Source of the DNA: Pseudomonas abietaniphila
GTDB taxonomy: Bacteria > Pseudomonadota > Gammaproteobacteria > Pseudomonadales > Pseudomonadaceae
Direction of reading: 5' to 3'
DNA length: 64,000 nt
NCBI RefSeq assembly: GCF_900100795.1
Contig: NZ_FNCO01000002.1
Location: 434,001-498,000, forward strand
The notes under the pieces are model-generated. The model saw only the letters and a program-made list of their open reading frames with translations. It was not told the DNA's origin and ran no database searches. The position numbers were made by a program, and so were the translations under genes. This document shows, piece after piece, positions 50,004 through 59,309 of the stretch (positions are counted from its first letter, which is position 1; every line of letters starts with the position of its first letter).

Positions 50004-50969
50004 TCAGCACTCCTCGAACTCGAACAACTGGCCGTCCAGTTCCTTCGGATCGATGCGGATCAGCGGCTTGCCACCGACCGCTTCGCTGGACTCGATCCAC
50101 TTGAACGCCGTTCCCCGAGCGCGCAGGTCTTCAGCCTTGGCTTCCAGACCGTTTACGCCGATGCGAATGTAATACGGACCTGGTCCCCAACTGTTGAGAT
50201 ACAGCCCGGCCTCACCGTCCCAACGGGTCGCCTCGATGATGTCTAGGGTCGCACTGTTGGCGAGGGTGAAGCCCATGCGGGCGCGGCGGTAACCTTCGTC
50301 ATGCAGGGTCTGGATCGGGCCACTCGGCTCCCAGTCCAGATTGGCGGAACAGCGACGCAGAGTGTCATCCAGATCGCGTACCAGATAGCCTCGCGCAGTG
50401 ACCCGCACCATGTCGCCCGGTTTGAGATCCCGTGGCTGCACAGGCGGCTCGGCGAAGGTCTCGGGTGGCATCTGCAAGGGTTCCATGGGCATGATTTCAA
50501 TGCACAGGCCACCGTCCACCGACGGCTCGTAGTACGGTCTTTCCGGCGTGACACCCAGCCACAAACGGTCGAACGGCATCTCGTCGGTACGCTGGGCCAT
50601 GCGAAACGGCAAGCGCCTGCGCATCAGCTTCTCCACCAGCGCATTGAACTTGTCGCCGTGGGTCGCCAGGACAATGGAGTGGGTGATCATCGGTCGATGA
50701 TGGCCCTGAAACTCTTTCAGGCTTTCCAGAAAATCATGGAACAGCGGGTCGCCGGGGTTTGGCTTGTCCAGGTGCCATTGCGGCTCGACACGGGTCGGTG
50801 ACACCGCCAGCGACTTGTGCACCCGCAGAAAGTGCGCAATGTAAGGATGGTTGTCGAACGCCTGACGCCAGCGCTCGTGCTTGTAGATACCCAGCTTGTC
50901 GACCAGTTTTTCGGTCATGGCATCCGGGTCCGGCACCATCATGTCGGCACTCATCAACAACTCAAACAT
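50004..50969 (-). CDS. VOC superfamily protein with two domains
   Basis: 321 residues. Two vicinal-oxygen-chelate-like modules: ~1-170 (MSADMMVPDPDAMTEKLVDKLGIYKHERW, MITHSIVLATHGDKFNALVEKL) and ~190-321 (GYLVRDLDDTLRRCSANLDWEPSGP, GPYYIRIGVNGLEAKAEDLRARG). The metal ligands of extradiol enzymes are not convincingly present (His at MITHSI, Glu near the C-terminus), so isomerase, hydratase or epimerase chemistry is as likely as dioxygenase. It is clearly distinct from DitC. It opens the VOC-hydratase-SDR-FAD set after the RND gene (93 bases). Confidence 0.75.
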   Translation of the reverse strand: MFELLMSADMMVPDPDAMTEKLVDKLGIYKHERWRQAFDNHPYIAHFLRVHKSLAVSPTRVEPQWHLDKPNPGDPLFHDFLESLKEFQGHHRPMITHSIVLATHGDKFNALVEKLMRRRLPFRMAQRTDEMPFDRLWLGVTPERPYYEPSVDGGLCIEIMPMEPLQMPPETFAEPPVQPRDLKPGDMVRVTARGYLVRDLDDTLRRCSANLDWEPSGPIQTLHDEGYRRARMGFTLANSATLDIIEATRWDGEAGLYLNSWGPGPYYIRIGVNGLEAKAEDLRARGTAFKWIESSEAVGGKPLIRIDPKELDGQLFEFEEC

Positions 50970-51062
50970 ACCCTTTCCCCTTGTGCTTCTTGCTGTACCC
51001 GCTGGCCATGCAGCGGTTTTTTTATGGATTGGCTGCGTCAGCCTCGTGGCGGCAACGGTGCC

Positions 51063-53570
51063 TCAGTGAGCGACGACAGCGGTTGAAGATGCCCTGGGAC
51101 GGTCCTTGGGCAATAGCGGCTGTGCAGCGTCGAAGGCATCGCTCTGCTGGAGCTCGGCGTCGTTGCCGGCTCCGGGATTGAGCAGGTAATGGGACAGTGC
51201 TGGAATCAGGACCAGCGCACCCAGCATGTTCCACAGGAACATGAAGGTCAGAAGGATGCCCATGTCCGCCTGGAACTTGATCGGCGACCAGGCCCAGGTA
51301 ATGACGCCCGCCGCCATGGTCAGGCCGATCAACGCGACCACGCGGCCGGTGAAGTCAAGCGAACGGCGATAGGCCGTGGCCAGCGAACCACCGCGCTGTT
51401 GAACCGCCAGTTGAACGCTCAACAGATACAGCGCGTAGTCGACACCGACCCCTACTCCGACGGCGATCACCGGCAACGTCGCGACTTTCAGGCCGATGCC
51501 CAGCCAGACCATCAGGGCCTTGCAGATGATCGTGGTCATCACCAGCGGAATCAGCGCCACCAGCGTTGCCCGCCAACTGCGGAAGGTCAGAAGGCACAGC
51601 AGCGCCGTGGCGCCATACACCGCGAAATACATGGTGACGATGCCTTTCTCGACTTCGATATTGGTCGCTGCCTCGATGCCCGCATTGCCCGCCGCCAGCA
51701 GAAACAGCGGCTGATCGGCAACGCCGGACGCTTTGCTCTGAGCGGCGAATTCCTGCGCCACGGTGAGCACCCGGTTGAGGGTGTCTGCCTTGTGATCCGC
51801 CAGATAGGCAATCAGCGGCGTTACCGAGCACTTCTGGTTGGTGATGCCAGGCTGCGAAATCATCGCCGCGTCCACAGAGGCGTTGGTAATCGCCTGGTCA
51901 CGGCTGATGGTGAGCCATTTGCCACTGCCTTCGGCCATGCCCGAGGTGATGAAGCGCACGGCCTCAGGCAACGAGCTTGTGGTTTGCACTCCTGGAGTCT
52001 GCCGCAAACGCCAGGCCAGGCGATCCATGGCCTGCAGGGCCGGGTAAAGGCGACAACTGTCCTCGGGCGTGGTCATGATCACCACGAACTGGTCGTTGGA
52101 GAGCCCATAGTTTTTCGAAATGAAGGCGCTGTCCTGGTTGTAGCGTGAATCCGGTCGCAGCTCCGGCGCCCCCGGGTCGAGGTCACCCACCTTCAGATGC
52201 ATCATCACCGCGCTGCCACCTGCCGTGACCAGCAGCGATACCGCGATGACCAGGGTCGCCCAGCGACGCTCGGTGAAGCGGTCGAGCCCGCGCCAGATTC
52301 TGCCCAGCACACCTTTGTTCGCTTCACCGGCGCGGTCTTTCTCAATGGCGATGCGCGCGGCGCGTTGGCTGACGCCCAGGTAGGACAGCGCAACGGGGAT
52401 CAGCAGCAATTTGGTGAAGATCAGCACCGCGACGCCGATGCTGGTGGTCAGCGCCAGGTCACGAATCACCGGAATATCGATGATGACCAGCACTGCAAAG
52501 CCGACGATGTTGGTCAACAGCGCGGTCAGGCCGGTCAGGAACAGGCGGCGGAAGGTATAACGCGCGGCGATGTATTTGTGGGTGCCACGACCGATGTCCT
52601 GAAGAATGCCGTTCATCTTCTGCGTGCCGTGTGACAGGCCGATGGCGAAGATCAGGAATGGCACCAGAATCGAATACGGGTCCAGCGAATACCCCAGCAA
52701 TTCCATCAGGCCCAGCAGCCAGATCACCCCGGCGATCGCTACGCCCACCAGCAACAGCGTACTGCGCAGGCAGCGGGTGTAGAGATAGACAAACAGTGCA
52801 GCGATGACCACCGACACACCAAAGAACATCATCACCGCGTACAGGCCATCGATCAGGTCACCGACCAGCTTGCTGAACCCGACGATGTGAATGCCGATCT
52901 TGTCGCTTTGCAGCGAGCGGATCTGGCTCTCAAGCTGCGTCGAGAATTCGCCGTAATTCAACGGCCCGCCAGTCTGCGGGTTGGTCTCGAGCAAAGGGGC
53001 GACGATCATGCTCGACTGGCTGTTGTTGGCCACCAGGTTGCCAATGATGTTCGCCCGCGCAATGTTCTGGCGCAGCTTGTCGATGGAGGCCGCGCTGCCA
53101 TTGTAGTCGGCCGGCATCACGGCACCGCCTTCGATGCCTTCCTCGGTGACTTCTTTCCAGCGAACGATGGGCATCCACAGGGATTTCATCCATGAACGAT
53201 CGACGCCGGGAATCAGGAACAGCGTGTCGTTGACCTTCTGCAGCGCCTGGAGATACTCAGGGTCGTAGATGTCGCCGGTCTTGTTCTCGACGACGATCCG
53301 GATCGTGTTGCCAAGGCCTGGGAGTTCGCTCTTATAGGTCAGGTAGTTCTTGATATAGGGGCTGGCGCTGGGAATCATTTTTTCAAAGCTGGCGTTGACC
53401 TGCAGTCGGGTCGCAAAGAACCCGAGAATCAGTGTCGCCAGCACGCAGGCGATGATGACCGGAATACGGTTATTGAAGATGACCCGTTCCAGCAGCCCGC
53501 CGGACTTCATGTCGAAGTCCTTGAGATCTGCGATCACCGGCATTCCGCTGTTGTACTTTTGCTCTACCAT
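51063..53570 (-). CDS. RND/MMPL-family transporter
   Basis: 835 residues in two halves. Each has one transmembrane helix (~35-54, ~430), a ~200-residue periplasmic domain and a bundle of five helices (~225-390; second bundle ~640-800). The MMPL-like FGVSVVIAALFVYLYTRCLRSTLL and VGVGVGVDYALYLLSVQLAVQQRGG segments place it with the hydrophobe exporters (HpnN/MmpL type), without a periplasmic adaptor in the cluster. The start at 53570 has GGGAACG; an ATG 17 codons earlier is possible. Part of the four-gene envelope module; likely moves lipophilic terpenoids across the periplasm. Confidence 0.88.
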   Translation of the reverse strand: MVEQKYNSGMPVIADLKDFDMKSGGLLERVIFNNRIPVIIACVLATLILGFFATRLQVNASFEKMIPSASPYIKNYLTYKSELPGLGNTIRIVVENKTGDIYDPEYLQALQKVNDTLFLIPGVDRSWMKSLWMPIVRWKEVTEEGIEGGAVMPADYNGSAASIDKLRQNIARANIIGNLVANNSQSSMIVAPLLETNPQTGGPLNYGEFSTQLESQIRSLQSDKIGIHIVGFSKLVGDLIDGLYAVMMFFGVSVVIAALFVYLYTRCLRSTLLLVGVAIAGVIWLLGLMELLGYSLDPYSILVPFLIFAIGLSHGTQKMNGILQDIGRGTHKYIAARYTFRRLFLTGLTALLTNIVGFAVLVIIDIPVIRDLALTTSIGVAVLIFTKLLLIPVALSYLGVSQRAARIAIEKDRAGEANKGVLGRIWRGLDRFTERRWATLVIAVSLLVTAGGSAVMMHLKVGDLDPGAPELRPDSRYNQDSAFISKNYGLSNDQFVVIMTTPEDSCRLYPALQAMDRLAWRLRQTPGVQTTSSLPEAVRFITSGMAEGSGKWLTISRDQAITNASVDAAMISQPGITNQKCSVTPLIAYLADHKADTLNRVLTVAQEFAAQSKASGVADQPLFLLAAGNAGIEAATNIEVEKGIVTMYFAVYGATALLCLLTFRSWRATLVALIPLVMTTIICKALMVWLGIGLKVATLPVIAVGVGVGVDYALYLLSVQLAVQQRGGSLATAYRRSLDFTGRVVALIGLTMAAGVITWAWSPIKFQADMGILLTFMFLWNMLGALVLIPALSHYLLNPGAGNDAELQQSDAFDAAQPLLPKDRPRASSTAVVAH

Positions 53571-53639
53571 CGCTGCGTTCCCGTTGAAGATGCTTGCCAG
53601 CCAGACAGCTGTCGTTGCCATTGCAATGCGTTGCCAGAC

Positions 53640-54800
53640 TCACTCGGCGGTGGCGATATCCAGGACCCCAGCGCCCGAAAAGCGCGACACCACCAGCGCC
53701 CCTGGTTTGCCGCTGTCGCTGGCGCCGTAGACCTCACCGCCCTTGGCGGCGCGCAACTTGCCAACTGTGAGTGCGTTGCGATCGAGGCTCGCGAGTTCAC
53801 CGCCCTGCCCGACCACCAGCCATCGATCGCCCTGCTTGACGATGCTCACCAGGCTTGAGGTGATACCGGTCTCGATCTTCTGCCATTGCTGACCGTCGTC
53901 ACGACTGGCGTACAAATTGCCGCGCAAACCATGAACCAGCAGCAGATCGTCCAGCGCTGTCACGCCGAACAGAGTGCCGGCATACGGCAGCTCGACATGG
54001 GTGAATCGTTCCGCGGCGACGTCCTGCTTGAGCAGCAGACCCTGTTCACCGCTGATGTAAAAAACGCCGTTGCGTTGCGCGAGGCCATAGAGGTGCATGC
54101 GCCGGTCGTTGTCGCTTCGCTCCACCCAGGGTTGCCAATGAGCGCCGTTGTCAGTGCTGTGCAGCACCATGCCAAAAGCACCGACCACGAAGCCATTGCC
54201 CTGCGGATCGAACAGCACATCGAGCAAAGGCGCTGCGAGGACTCCCGGCGTTGCGCTACTGCTACTGGCGGTAGCGGTTTCATTGAGCACCCTGGCGGCT
54301 TCGTCATTGCCCTTGTCGGCAAGCGGTTGGTAGTAGTCGTTCAGCAGCTTGAGCAAGCTGCGGCCGTCCAGCTGGACCTTCCAGTTCTGGCCGCCATCAC
54401 TGCTGTGCATCACCAGCGAATCATGACCAACGATCCAGCCATTGCGATCATCGACGAAGCGCACTTGCACCAGATCGGTGGAGACAGGACTCGGCATTTG
54501 CTTCCAGCTCTGGCCACCGTCAGTGGAGCGCTGTATGACTCCATGGGGCCCGACTGCAATGAGCGCATCGCCCACTCTGGCCACTGACAGCACTGGCACC
54601 GACAAACGCTCGTCGACCGACTGCGCCGCTGTATCCAGTACCTCGCTGACCGTGCTGGTCGAAGCCGCGAATACCGAGTGCATGACCGCCATCAAACAGG
54701 CTGTCATCAGGCAGGTTCGAACAGCGGTGAAACAGGTGCGCGCCGGTTTTGCTCCGGCCAGCGACAGGTTGCGATTGTTATGAGGTTCACGGCTGATCAT
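53640..54800 (-). CDS. YCF48-like beta-propeller, exported
   Basis: 386 residues with a signal peptide (MISREPHNNR...CLMTACLMAVMHSVFA-AS). Then repeated blades: DGGQSWKQM, SSDGGQNWKVQL, STDNGAHWQPW, SRDDGQQWQKI, each the DGGxxW motif of YCF48/BNR propellers. The ATG at 54800 has AGGAC ahead; the longest frame begins in the hairpin region and is rejected. A periplasmic scaffold between the RND pump and the DUF1302/1329 proteins is plausible; these four families co-occur in clusters for hydrophobic substrates. Confidence 0.85.
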   Translation of the reverse strand: MISREPHNNRNLSLAGAKPARTCFTAVRTCLMTACLMAVMHSVFAASTSTVSEVLDTAAQSVDERLSVPVLSVARVGDALIAVGPHGVIQRSTDGGQSWKQMPSPVSTDLVQVRFVDDRNGWIVGHDSLVMHSSDGGQNWKVQLDGRSLLKLLNDYYQPLADKGNDEAARVLNETATASSSSATPGVLAAPLLDVLFDPQGNGFVVGAFGMVLHSTDNGAHWQPWVERSDNDRRMHLYGLAQRNGVFYISGEQGLLLKQDVAAERFTHVELPYAGTLFGVTALDDLLLVHGLRGNLYASRDDGQQWQKIETGITSSLVSIVKQGDRWLVVGQGGELASLDRNALTVGKLRAAKGGEVYGASDSGKPGALVVSRFSGAGVLDIATAE

Positions 54801-54816
54801 TATTCTTGTCCTCATG

Positions 54817-54840
54817 CGGACGACCTTGAATGGTCGTCCG
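54817..54840. other. Perfect 9-bp hairpin in the DUF1329/YCF48 gap
   Basis: CGGACGACC, loop TTGAAT, GGTCGTCCG, ending 16 bases before the YCF48-like ATG. No T-tract follows, so it is not a terminator; it may be an mRNA processing or stability stem that sets different levels of the neighbouring products. Confidence 0.6.
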
Positions 54841-54924
54841 ATGGCATTGCTCAACGGTTCGATCGGCAGGCCCGGGAGAGTGCACCGCACCCGGGCTGGC
54901 TTTCATGGCAGAACCGTCTGCTTC

Positions 54925-56289
54925 TCAGCGCTGCGTGACCCGAGCAACCACGGCTTCCATGTTCATGTCGCGCTCGTTCAGCGGCTTGTCGACGAACTTG
55001 TAACCGCCTTTCAGACCGTCGTTGAGCAACGCGTACATGCCTTTGTTGAAGTCATAGACGACGTTCTTGACGTTGTACGGGATAGTCTTGTCGTAGAGCT
55101 GAACTCCACTCAGGAAGATCGCGCGATACAACGTGCCGCTCTTGTCCCACGCGTCGTACAGACCTACGCCATAAGTGTCTTCATCGAGGTAGTAGGTGCG
55201 CTTGCCATAGACATGGCGCATGCCTGGCTTGAGCGTGGCTTCGACCACCCAGACCCTATGCAGCTCCCAACGCTCATTCTCCGGATTGGCAAAATGCGGC
55301 TTGAATTGATCGTCCTGTTTTGCGGTGAAGTAGAACTTGTAAGCGTTGTATGGGATGTACATTTCCTTGCGGCCGACCAGCTTGTAATCGAAGCGGTCCT
55401 GGCTACCGGAAAACATCTGCAGTTCGTCGAACAGGGTAACGCCGCCCTGGCTGGCCACCGGTGTGTCGAAGTTGAATTCAGGGGCCAGTTTTACCCGGCG
55501 CTGGCCTGGGGAATAACTATAGGAACGGCGGGCCTTGGACCCCGGATCGAGAAAGTCCTGAAGCATCACCACTTCCCCGGAGCGGCGAGCCGGGTAGTCA
55601 TTGCGTGAGAACACCCGGGCATACATCAACGGGTCGCGGTCCGCCTGGTTGACCTGGTAGTACGGCGTTTCCTCGAACGTGGCCTGCTCTGCGGTCTTGG
55701 TAATCGATCCGTTGGCGTCGACCACCCAGCTGTTGGATGAAGACGTGGTCGAGTAACCCGTGCCGATCTTGTATCGAACCTGCTGGTTCCACATCACCTC
55801 ATTGCCGGTCTTGGGAATCGGGAACGGAAGACCGCCTCGGCAGGCGGGATCGACCGCCAGGCCGTCTTTCTGGATCTGACAAGCAGTTGCATTGCGCGTA
55901 GTTGCGTCCAGCACCGCTTTTGGATAGGCAGTGGTGCGGTGAGTCGGGTAGATATCCAGGTAGTAATCGGGGTATTTCTTCAGCAGCGTCTTCTGGCCTT
56001 CGCTCAGTTTGTCGGCGTACTTGTCGACGTTTTTCGAGTCGATTCGAAACAATGGCTTTTCGTCCTTGAAGGGATCTACCCAGAAGCCACTGTCCGGTTT
56101 GAAACCTGCCGGAATGCTGGTCAAGCCACCGGTATAGGCAGGAATGCTGCCATCGGCGTTGCCCGCCGCAATGGCACCGAACGGCGTCAGGGTCTTACCG
56201 ATTTCCGCGGCTTCATTGGCGGGAACCGCAGCCATGCTGCATGTGGCGAACCCCGTCAGCACAAGGGATAAGGCAAGTTGTCGTTTCAT
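54925..56289 (-). CDS. DUF1329 outer-membrane lipoprotein-sorting-like protein
   Basis: 454 residues. Signal peptide MKRQLALSLVLTGFATCSMAAVPA, then the DUF1329 domain (FGAIAAGNADGSIPAYTGGLT, FSRNDYPARRSGEVVMLQDFLDPGSKARRSYSYSPGQRRVK, YFTAKQDDQFKPHFANPENERWELHRVWVVEATLKPGMRH). The fold is distantly like LolB/LolA, which bind acyl chains. It is exported and probably carries the substrate near the outer membrane. CGGAG stands ahead of the ATG at 56289 and it follows the DUF1302 gene by 30 bases. Confidence 0.88.
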   Translation of the reverse strand: MKRQLALSLVLTGFATCSMAAVPANEAAEIGKTLTPFGAIAAGNADGSIPAYTGGLTSIPAGFKPDSGFWVDPFKDEKPLFRIDSKNVDKYADKLSEGQKTLLKKYPDYYLDIYPTHRTTAYPKAVLDATTRNATACQIQKDGLAVDPACRGGLPFPIPKTGNEVMWNQQVRYKIGTGYSTTSSSNSWVVDANGSITKTAEQATFEETPYYQVNQADRDPLMYARVFSRNDYPARRSGEVVMLQDFLDPGSKARRSYSYSPGQRRVKLAPEFNFDTPVASQGGVTLFDELQMFSGSQDRFDYKLVGRKEMYIPYNAYKFYFTAKQDDQFKPHFANPENERWELHRVWVVEATLKPGMRHVYGKRTYYLDEDTYGVGLYDAWDKSGTLYRAIFLSGVQLYDKTIPYNVKNVVYDFNKGMYALLNDGLKGGYKFVDKPLNERDMNMEAVVARVTQR

Positions 56290-56304
56290 ACACACTTACT
56301 CCGA

Positions 56305-56312
56305 TTCTTATT
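56305..56312 (-). promoter_or_regulatory. CA motif before the DUF1329 gene
   Basis: Sense AATAAGAA, 15 bases before the ATG at 56289 and followed by TCGGAG. It fits AANAANAA. Confidence 0.5.
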
Positions 56313-56319
56313 GGACTTG

Positions 56320-57981
56320 TCAGAATGAGGTCTTGAACGTGAAAGCGAGCCAGCCACGGTCGGTGCCGCCGACGTTACCGTTACCGGCGACCGTGCCATT
56401 GGCCAGGTTTTTCGAGCGCGCGTCGGTGTCTGCATAACGCAGGCCAAACTCATACAGTTGCGCGTAGGTGAATTTCACGCCGACCGAATAGGACAGCGCG
56501 CCTTCGTTACCACCACCTGCTGTCGGGGCGTTGCCATGCAAGCCGTAGTTGACGGTCAGCGGCACATCCAGGTCCCACGACGGGAAGATAGAGAGGTATT
56601 GCGGGGTGTAGTTGACAGCTACCGCGTAGTAGTTTTTCGACGAGCAACCGTCCGATTCACTACCCGAACCTGCGATGGTCGGCGTGCGGGCATTGGTACA
56701 GGCGGCGTTGCCGACACCTTTGTACAACTCATCGTGTTCGGTCACGCGCAGCAGATGGCTGTAAGCGAATTCGCCTACCAGCGTGCCGTTATCGGAAATG
56801 AAGTTACGCGGCACGCCATACACGGCGTTAGCGATGAAGTGCAAGGTGTCGCCGCGTGGGCCTTCGTTGTCCACGGTGCTGACGCCAGTGGCATTGAGTG
56901 CGCCATTCATGCGGTAGGACAGTTCACTGCCGACCGCCACTGTATCGATCACCCGGGAGAAGCTCAGACCGGCCAGTTTGACCCCGCGTGGATAAACCAC
57001 CCGGTACAGACCTGAGGCTGCTTTAACCTGGGGAGCGAGCCAAGGCTGGTAGTCGTCGAACTCACGGTAATAAGCGCCGAACGTCGATTCCAGCTCTTCT
57101 ACGTTGAGCTTGGCCATCACACCCCAGTTGTGTCCATCACGACCGAAGCGCGAATTCTGACGCTGGAACACCGCGCCATTGGCTGCCAGCGGCAGGCGAT
57201 CCGGCCCTTCGAACAGGGGGTCTGCGGCGCCAAAATAGGTGCCGCCATAAGGAATGCGAGTGGGCTCCCACTCGTAGAAATACTGCCCCGCCACCGACAA
57301 CCGATCCGAGACCTGAGCCTTGGCAGAAATCTGGCCAACCGGCAGGAACACTTCCTTGGTTTCGATACCCGGACTGGTCGCAGCCTTCACGCCGTCGCTC
57401 GGCGCTTGGGAATACGAAACCGCATGAGCACCAAACAACAGTCCTTCACCCCAGTAGTTGGTGTGACGGCCTGCCTTTACGTTGACCGGGGTGTCGCCAA
57501 TGTTGAAGTTGCGCCAGACAAAGGCGTCGAGGATCTCGCCGGACGGCCCGCGCACATAGCGCTTCACTTCGCCGCTGTAATGATCGTTTTGATAGCTGGT
57601 GGCGTAGCCGGCGACGTTACTTTTGACGTCGTCGTCGTGATAAGCCTGGTCGTACCATCCGGCCGCGCTCAGACGGGCGCCCCAGTCGTTCAGGTAAGAA
57701 AAGTCGATTTCGGTTAACACATCCAGGCGATTTGTCACAACATCGCCCCGATCGAACTTCCCGTCGGACTCATCGTAGTTGGGGGTGTTCATGATGCGAC
57801 CGTTCTGCCCATCGGTACGCATGCCCAGGTTGTAGCGCAGCGTATTGTCCCAGCGCAGCCGGTAGTCAGGGTTCGGCAGGTCAAAGGAAGCGGCCAACGC
57901 AGACTGTCCGCATCCCAGCACCAACAGCGTGATAGCACCATGGGTCAGCGCGCAGCGACCCCGGTTGGTCATCTCTTTCAT
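56320..57981 (-). CDS. DUF1302 outer-membrane beta-barrel
   Basis: 553 residues. Signal peptide to ~30 (ALTHGAITLLVLGCGQSALAA), then alternating amphipathic strands rich in Tyr, Trp and Asp, and a terminal aromatic residue (AFTFKTSF, C-terminal Phe), the hallmark of outer-membrane barrels. DUF1302 proteins are FadL-like in outline and head modules for steroid, terpenoid or alkane substrates. It begins the long minus-strand run. CA motif and AAAAGGTAG precede the ATG at 57981. Entry of resin acids through the outer membrane is the suggested role. Confidence 0.87.
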   Translation of the reverse strand: MKEMTNRGRCALTHGAITLLVLGCGQSALAASFDLPNPDYRLRWDNTLRYNLGMRTDGQNGRIMNTPNYDESDGKFDRGDVVTNRLDVLTEIDFSYLNDWGARLSAAGWYDQAYHDDDVKSNVAGYATSYQNDHYSGEVKRYVRGPSGEILDAFVWRNFNIGDTPVNVKAGRHTNYWGEGLLFGAHAVSYSQAPSDGVKAATSPGIETKEVFLPVGQISAKAQVSDRLSVAGQYFYEWEPTRIPYGGTYFGAADPLFEGPDRLPLAANGAVFQRQNSRFGRDGHNWGVMAKLNVEELESTFGAYYREFDDYQPWLAPQVKAASGLYRVVYPRGVKLAGLSFSRVIDTVAVGSELSYRMNGALNATGVSTVDNEGPRGDTLHFIANAVYGVPRNFISDNGTLVGEFAYSHLLRVTEHDELYKGVGNAACTNARTPTIAGSGSESDGCSSKNYYAVAVNYTPQYLSIFPSWDLDVPLTVNYGLHGNAPTAGGGNEGALSYSVGVKFTYAQLYEFGLRYADTDARSKNLANGTVAGNGNVGGTDRGWLAFTFKTSF

Positions 57982-57996
57982 ACAAACTACCTTTTA

Positions 57997-58004
57997 TTTT
58001 TATT
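57997..58004 (-). promoter_or_regulatory. CA motif before the DUF1302 gene
   Basis: Sense AATAAAAA inside AAAATAAAAATAAAAGG, 15 bases before the ATG at 57981. It fits AANAANAA, with repeated overlapping matches. Confidence 0.45.
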
Positions 58005-58264
58005 TTCAGTCGTTTATGTGCGTCCAGACCTGCTGCTTCGCGCTCTTCCCCGGAGGATAGATCGCTTTTCCATCTCAGGCCGGACGATTGGCCACTGAGG
58101 TTTGCATCCCCTCTGTTTACCGCTACCTCGTCAGCTGAAACTCAAGGTAAATGATCTGATCTCGAAATTCCACATAAAGATTCACATTCTCTATACAGAA
58201 TCTACAAAATCGTTCAGCTTCCCCTTTCCCTGTCTTGCACAGTGCCGCTGCAGACGCAATACTG

Positions 58265-58292
58265 CACACAATAGTTATTAATGTTCAATTAA
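58265..58292 (+). promoter_or_regulatory. dit-type 28-base element of the DUF1302/SDR divergent promoter (copy 8)
   Basis: Plus strand: CACACA, AATGTTC ending at position 22, AATTAA. Read on the minus strand it also fits (AACATT ... GTGTG, then AGTATT), so it may serve both the envelope module and the SDR. Confidence 0.55.
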
Positions 58293-58415
58293 AGTTTTGA
58301 TACGGATGTATCCAGGCATTTCCGCTGCAAGAACAGTTAATCGCTTCAGCCAGACAAGCTCTAGCCTGCCCTTCGAGGCGAAATGCGACACACCACTACA
58401 AAAAGAGAGAATTTG

Positions 58416-59261
58416 ATGAATATCGACCTAAGCGCCAAACGCGTCATCGTCACCGGTGGTTCAAGAGGCATCGGCCTGGCAATCGCTAAAGCCTTCGCCG
58501 CCGAGGGCGCCCGCGTCGCGATCTGCGCCCGCAGCGAACAAGCGGTTAATGAAGCGGGCCAGGTTCTCGCGGCGCAGGCGCAAGCCGTCATCGCAAGGGC
58601 TGTGGATGTCACCGATACGGCTGCGGTGCAGGCATTCGTGTCAGAGGTGGTGAAGGCGTGGGGCGGGGTCGATGTGCTGGTCAATAACGCCGGTCAGGGA
58701 CGCGGCGGCAATCTGGACAGCCTCACACCGGAAGCCATTCTCGAGCACGCCAATGTGTTGCAGATGGGCCATTTTCGTTTCGTCCAGGCGGTCGTCCCGC
58801 ATATGCGTGAACAGCGATGGGGACGAATCATCGAAATAAATGCGCTGGCTGGCGCGATCCCGACACCGGACGGCATCCCGTCGGTGATCAACCGGGCGTC
58901 CTGCATCGCGCTGTCGAAAACCCTCGGCATGTCGCTGCCCAAGGACAACATTCTGGTGAACAGCCTGAACATGGGCTGGATCGACACCGGCCAATGGGAC
59001 CGTCATTACAAGGAAATGGGCCCGGGCGTGAGCCGCGAGGAATTCGACGCAATGGTGATGAAGGTCGTCCCTCTAGGACGCTATGGCAAGCCTGAGGATG
59101 TCGCCGGAATGGCGCTGTTTCTGGCCAGCGAGTACGCGAGTTTTATAAGTGCGGCCTCGATCGATATCGCCGGGGGGATGGGCGGACAGATCGCCTACTT
59201 CCCTCAGCTCAAGCGTGACTTCGCCGCCATGATCAAGGCACGCAATGCCGATCGGCAATAA
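58416..59261 (+). CDS. SDR-fold protein lacking the catalytic Tyr and Lys
   Basis: 281 residues. The cofactor site is normal (VIVTGGSRGIGLAIAKAFAAEGARVAICAR, LVNNAGQG). At the active site the Ser position falls in EINALAGA, and the YxxxK motif reads N159-R-A-S-C163 instead of Tyr-x3-Lys. The rest of the fold, including the C-terminal GGMGGQIAYFP, is intact, so this is not a broken gene but a member with altered or lost catalysis. AAAAGAGAG precedes the ATG at 58416. It shares the element at 58265 with the DUF1302 gene. Confidence 0.85.
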   Translation: MNIDLSAKRVIVTGGSRGIGLAIAKAFAAEGARVAICARSEQAVNEAGQVLAAQAQAVIARAVDVTDTAAVQAFVSEVVKAWGGVDVLVNNAGQGRGGNLDSLTPEAILEHANVLQMGHFRFVQAVVPHMREQRWGRIIEINALAGAIPTPDGIPSVINRASCIALSKTLGMSLPKDNILVNSLNMGWIDTGQWDRHYKEMGPGVSREEFDAMVMKVVPLGRYGKPEDVAGMALFLASEYASFISAASIDIAGGMGGQIAYFPQLKRDFAAMIKARNADRQ

Positions 59262-59275
59262 GACCTGATGAGGAA

Positions 59276-59298
59276 CGAGCCGCGCCCGGCGCGGCTCG
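59276..59298. terminator. Stem-loop between convergent genes
   Basis: CGAGCCGCG / CGCGGCTCG, a perfect 9-bp stem with a 5-base loop between the SDR stop (59261) and the amidohydrolase stop (59310). No clear T-run. Confidence 0.5.
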
Positions 59299-59309
59299 CA
59301 TTAGCGCAT

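Larger units (their letters stand above)
57982..58415. other. Divergent promoter region DUF1302 / SDR
   Basis: About 435 bases without a gene. It carries one palindromic 28-base dit element (58265-58292), an AT-rich region 58140-58330 and a CA motif close to the DUF1302 start. No other structure was recognised. Confidence 0.6.
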
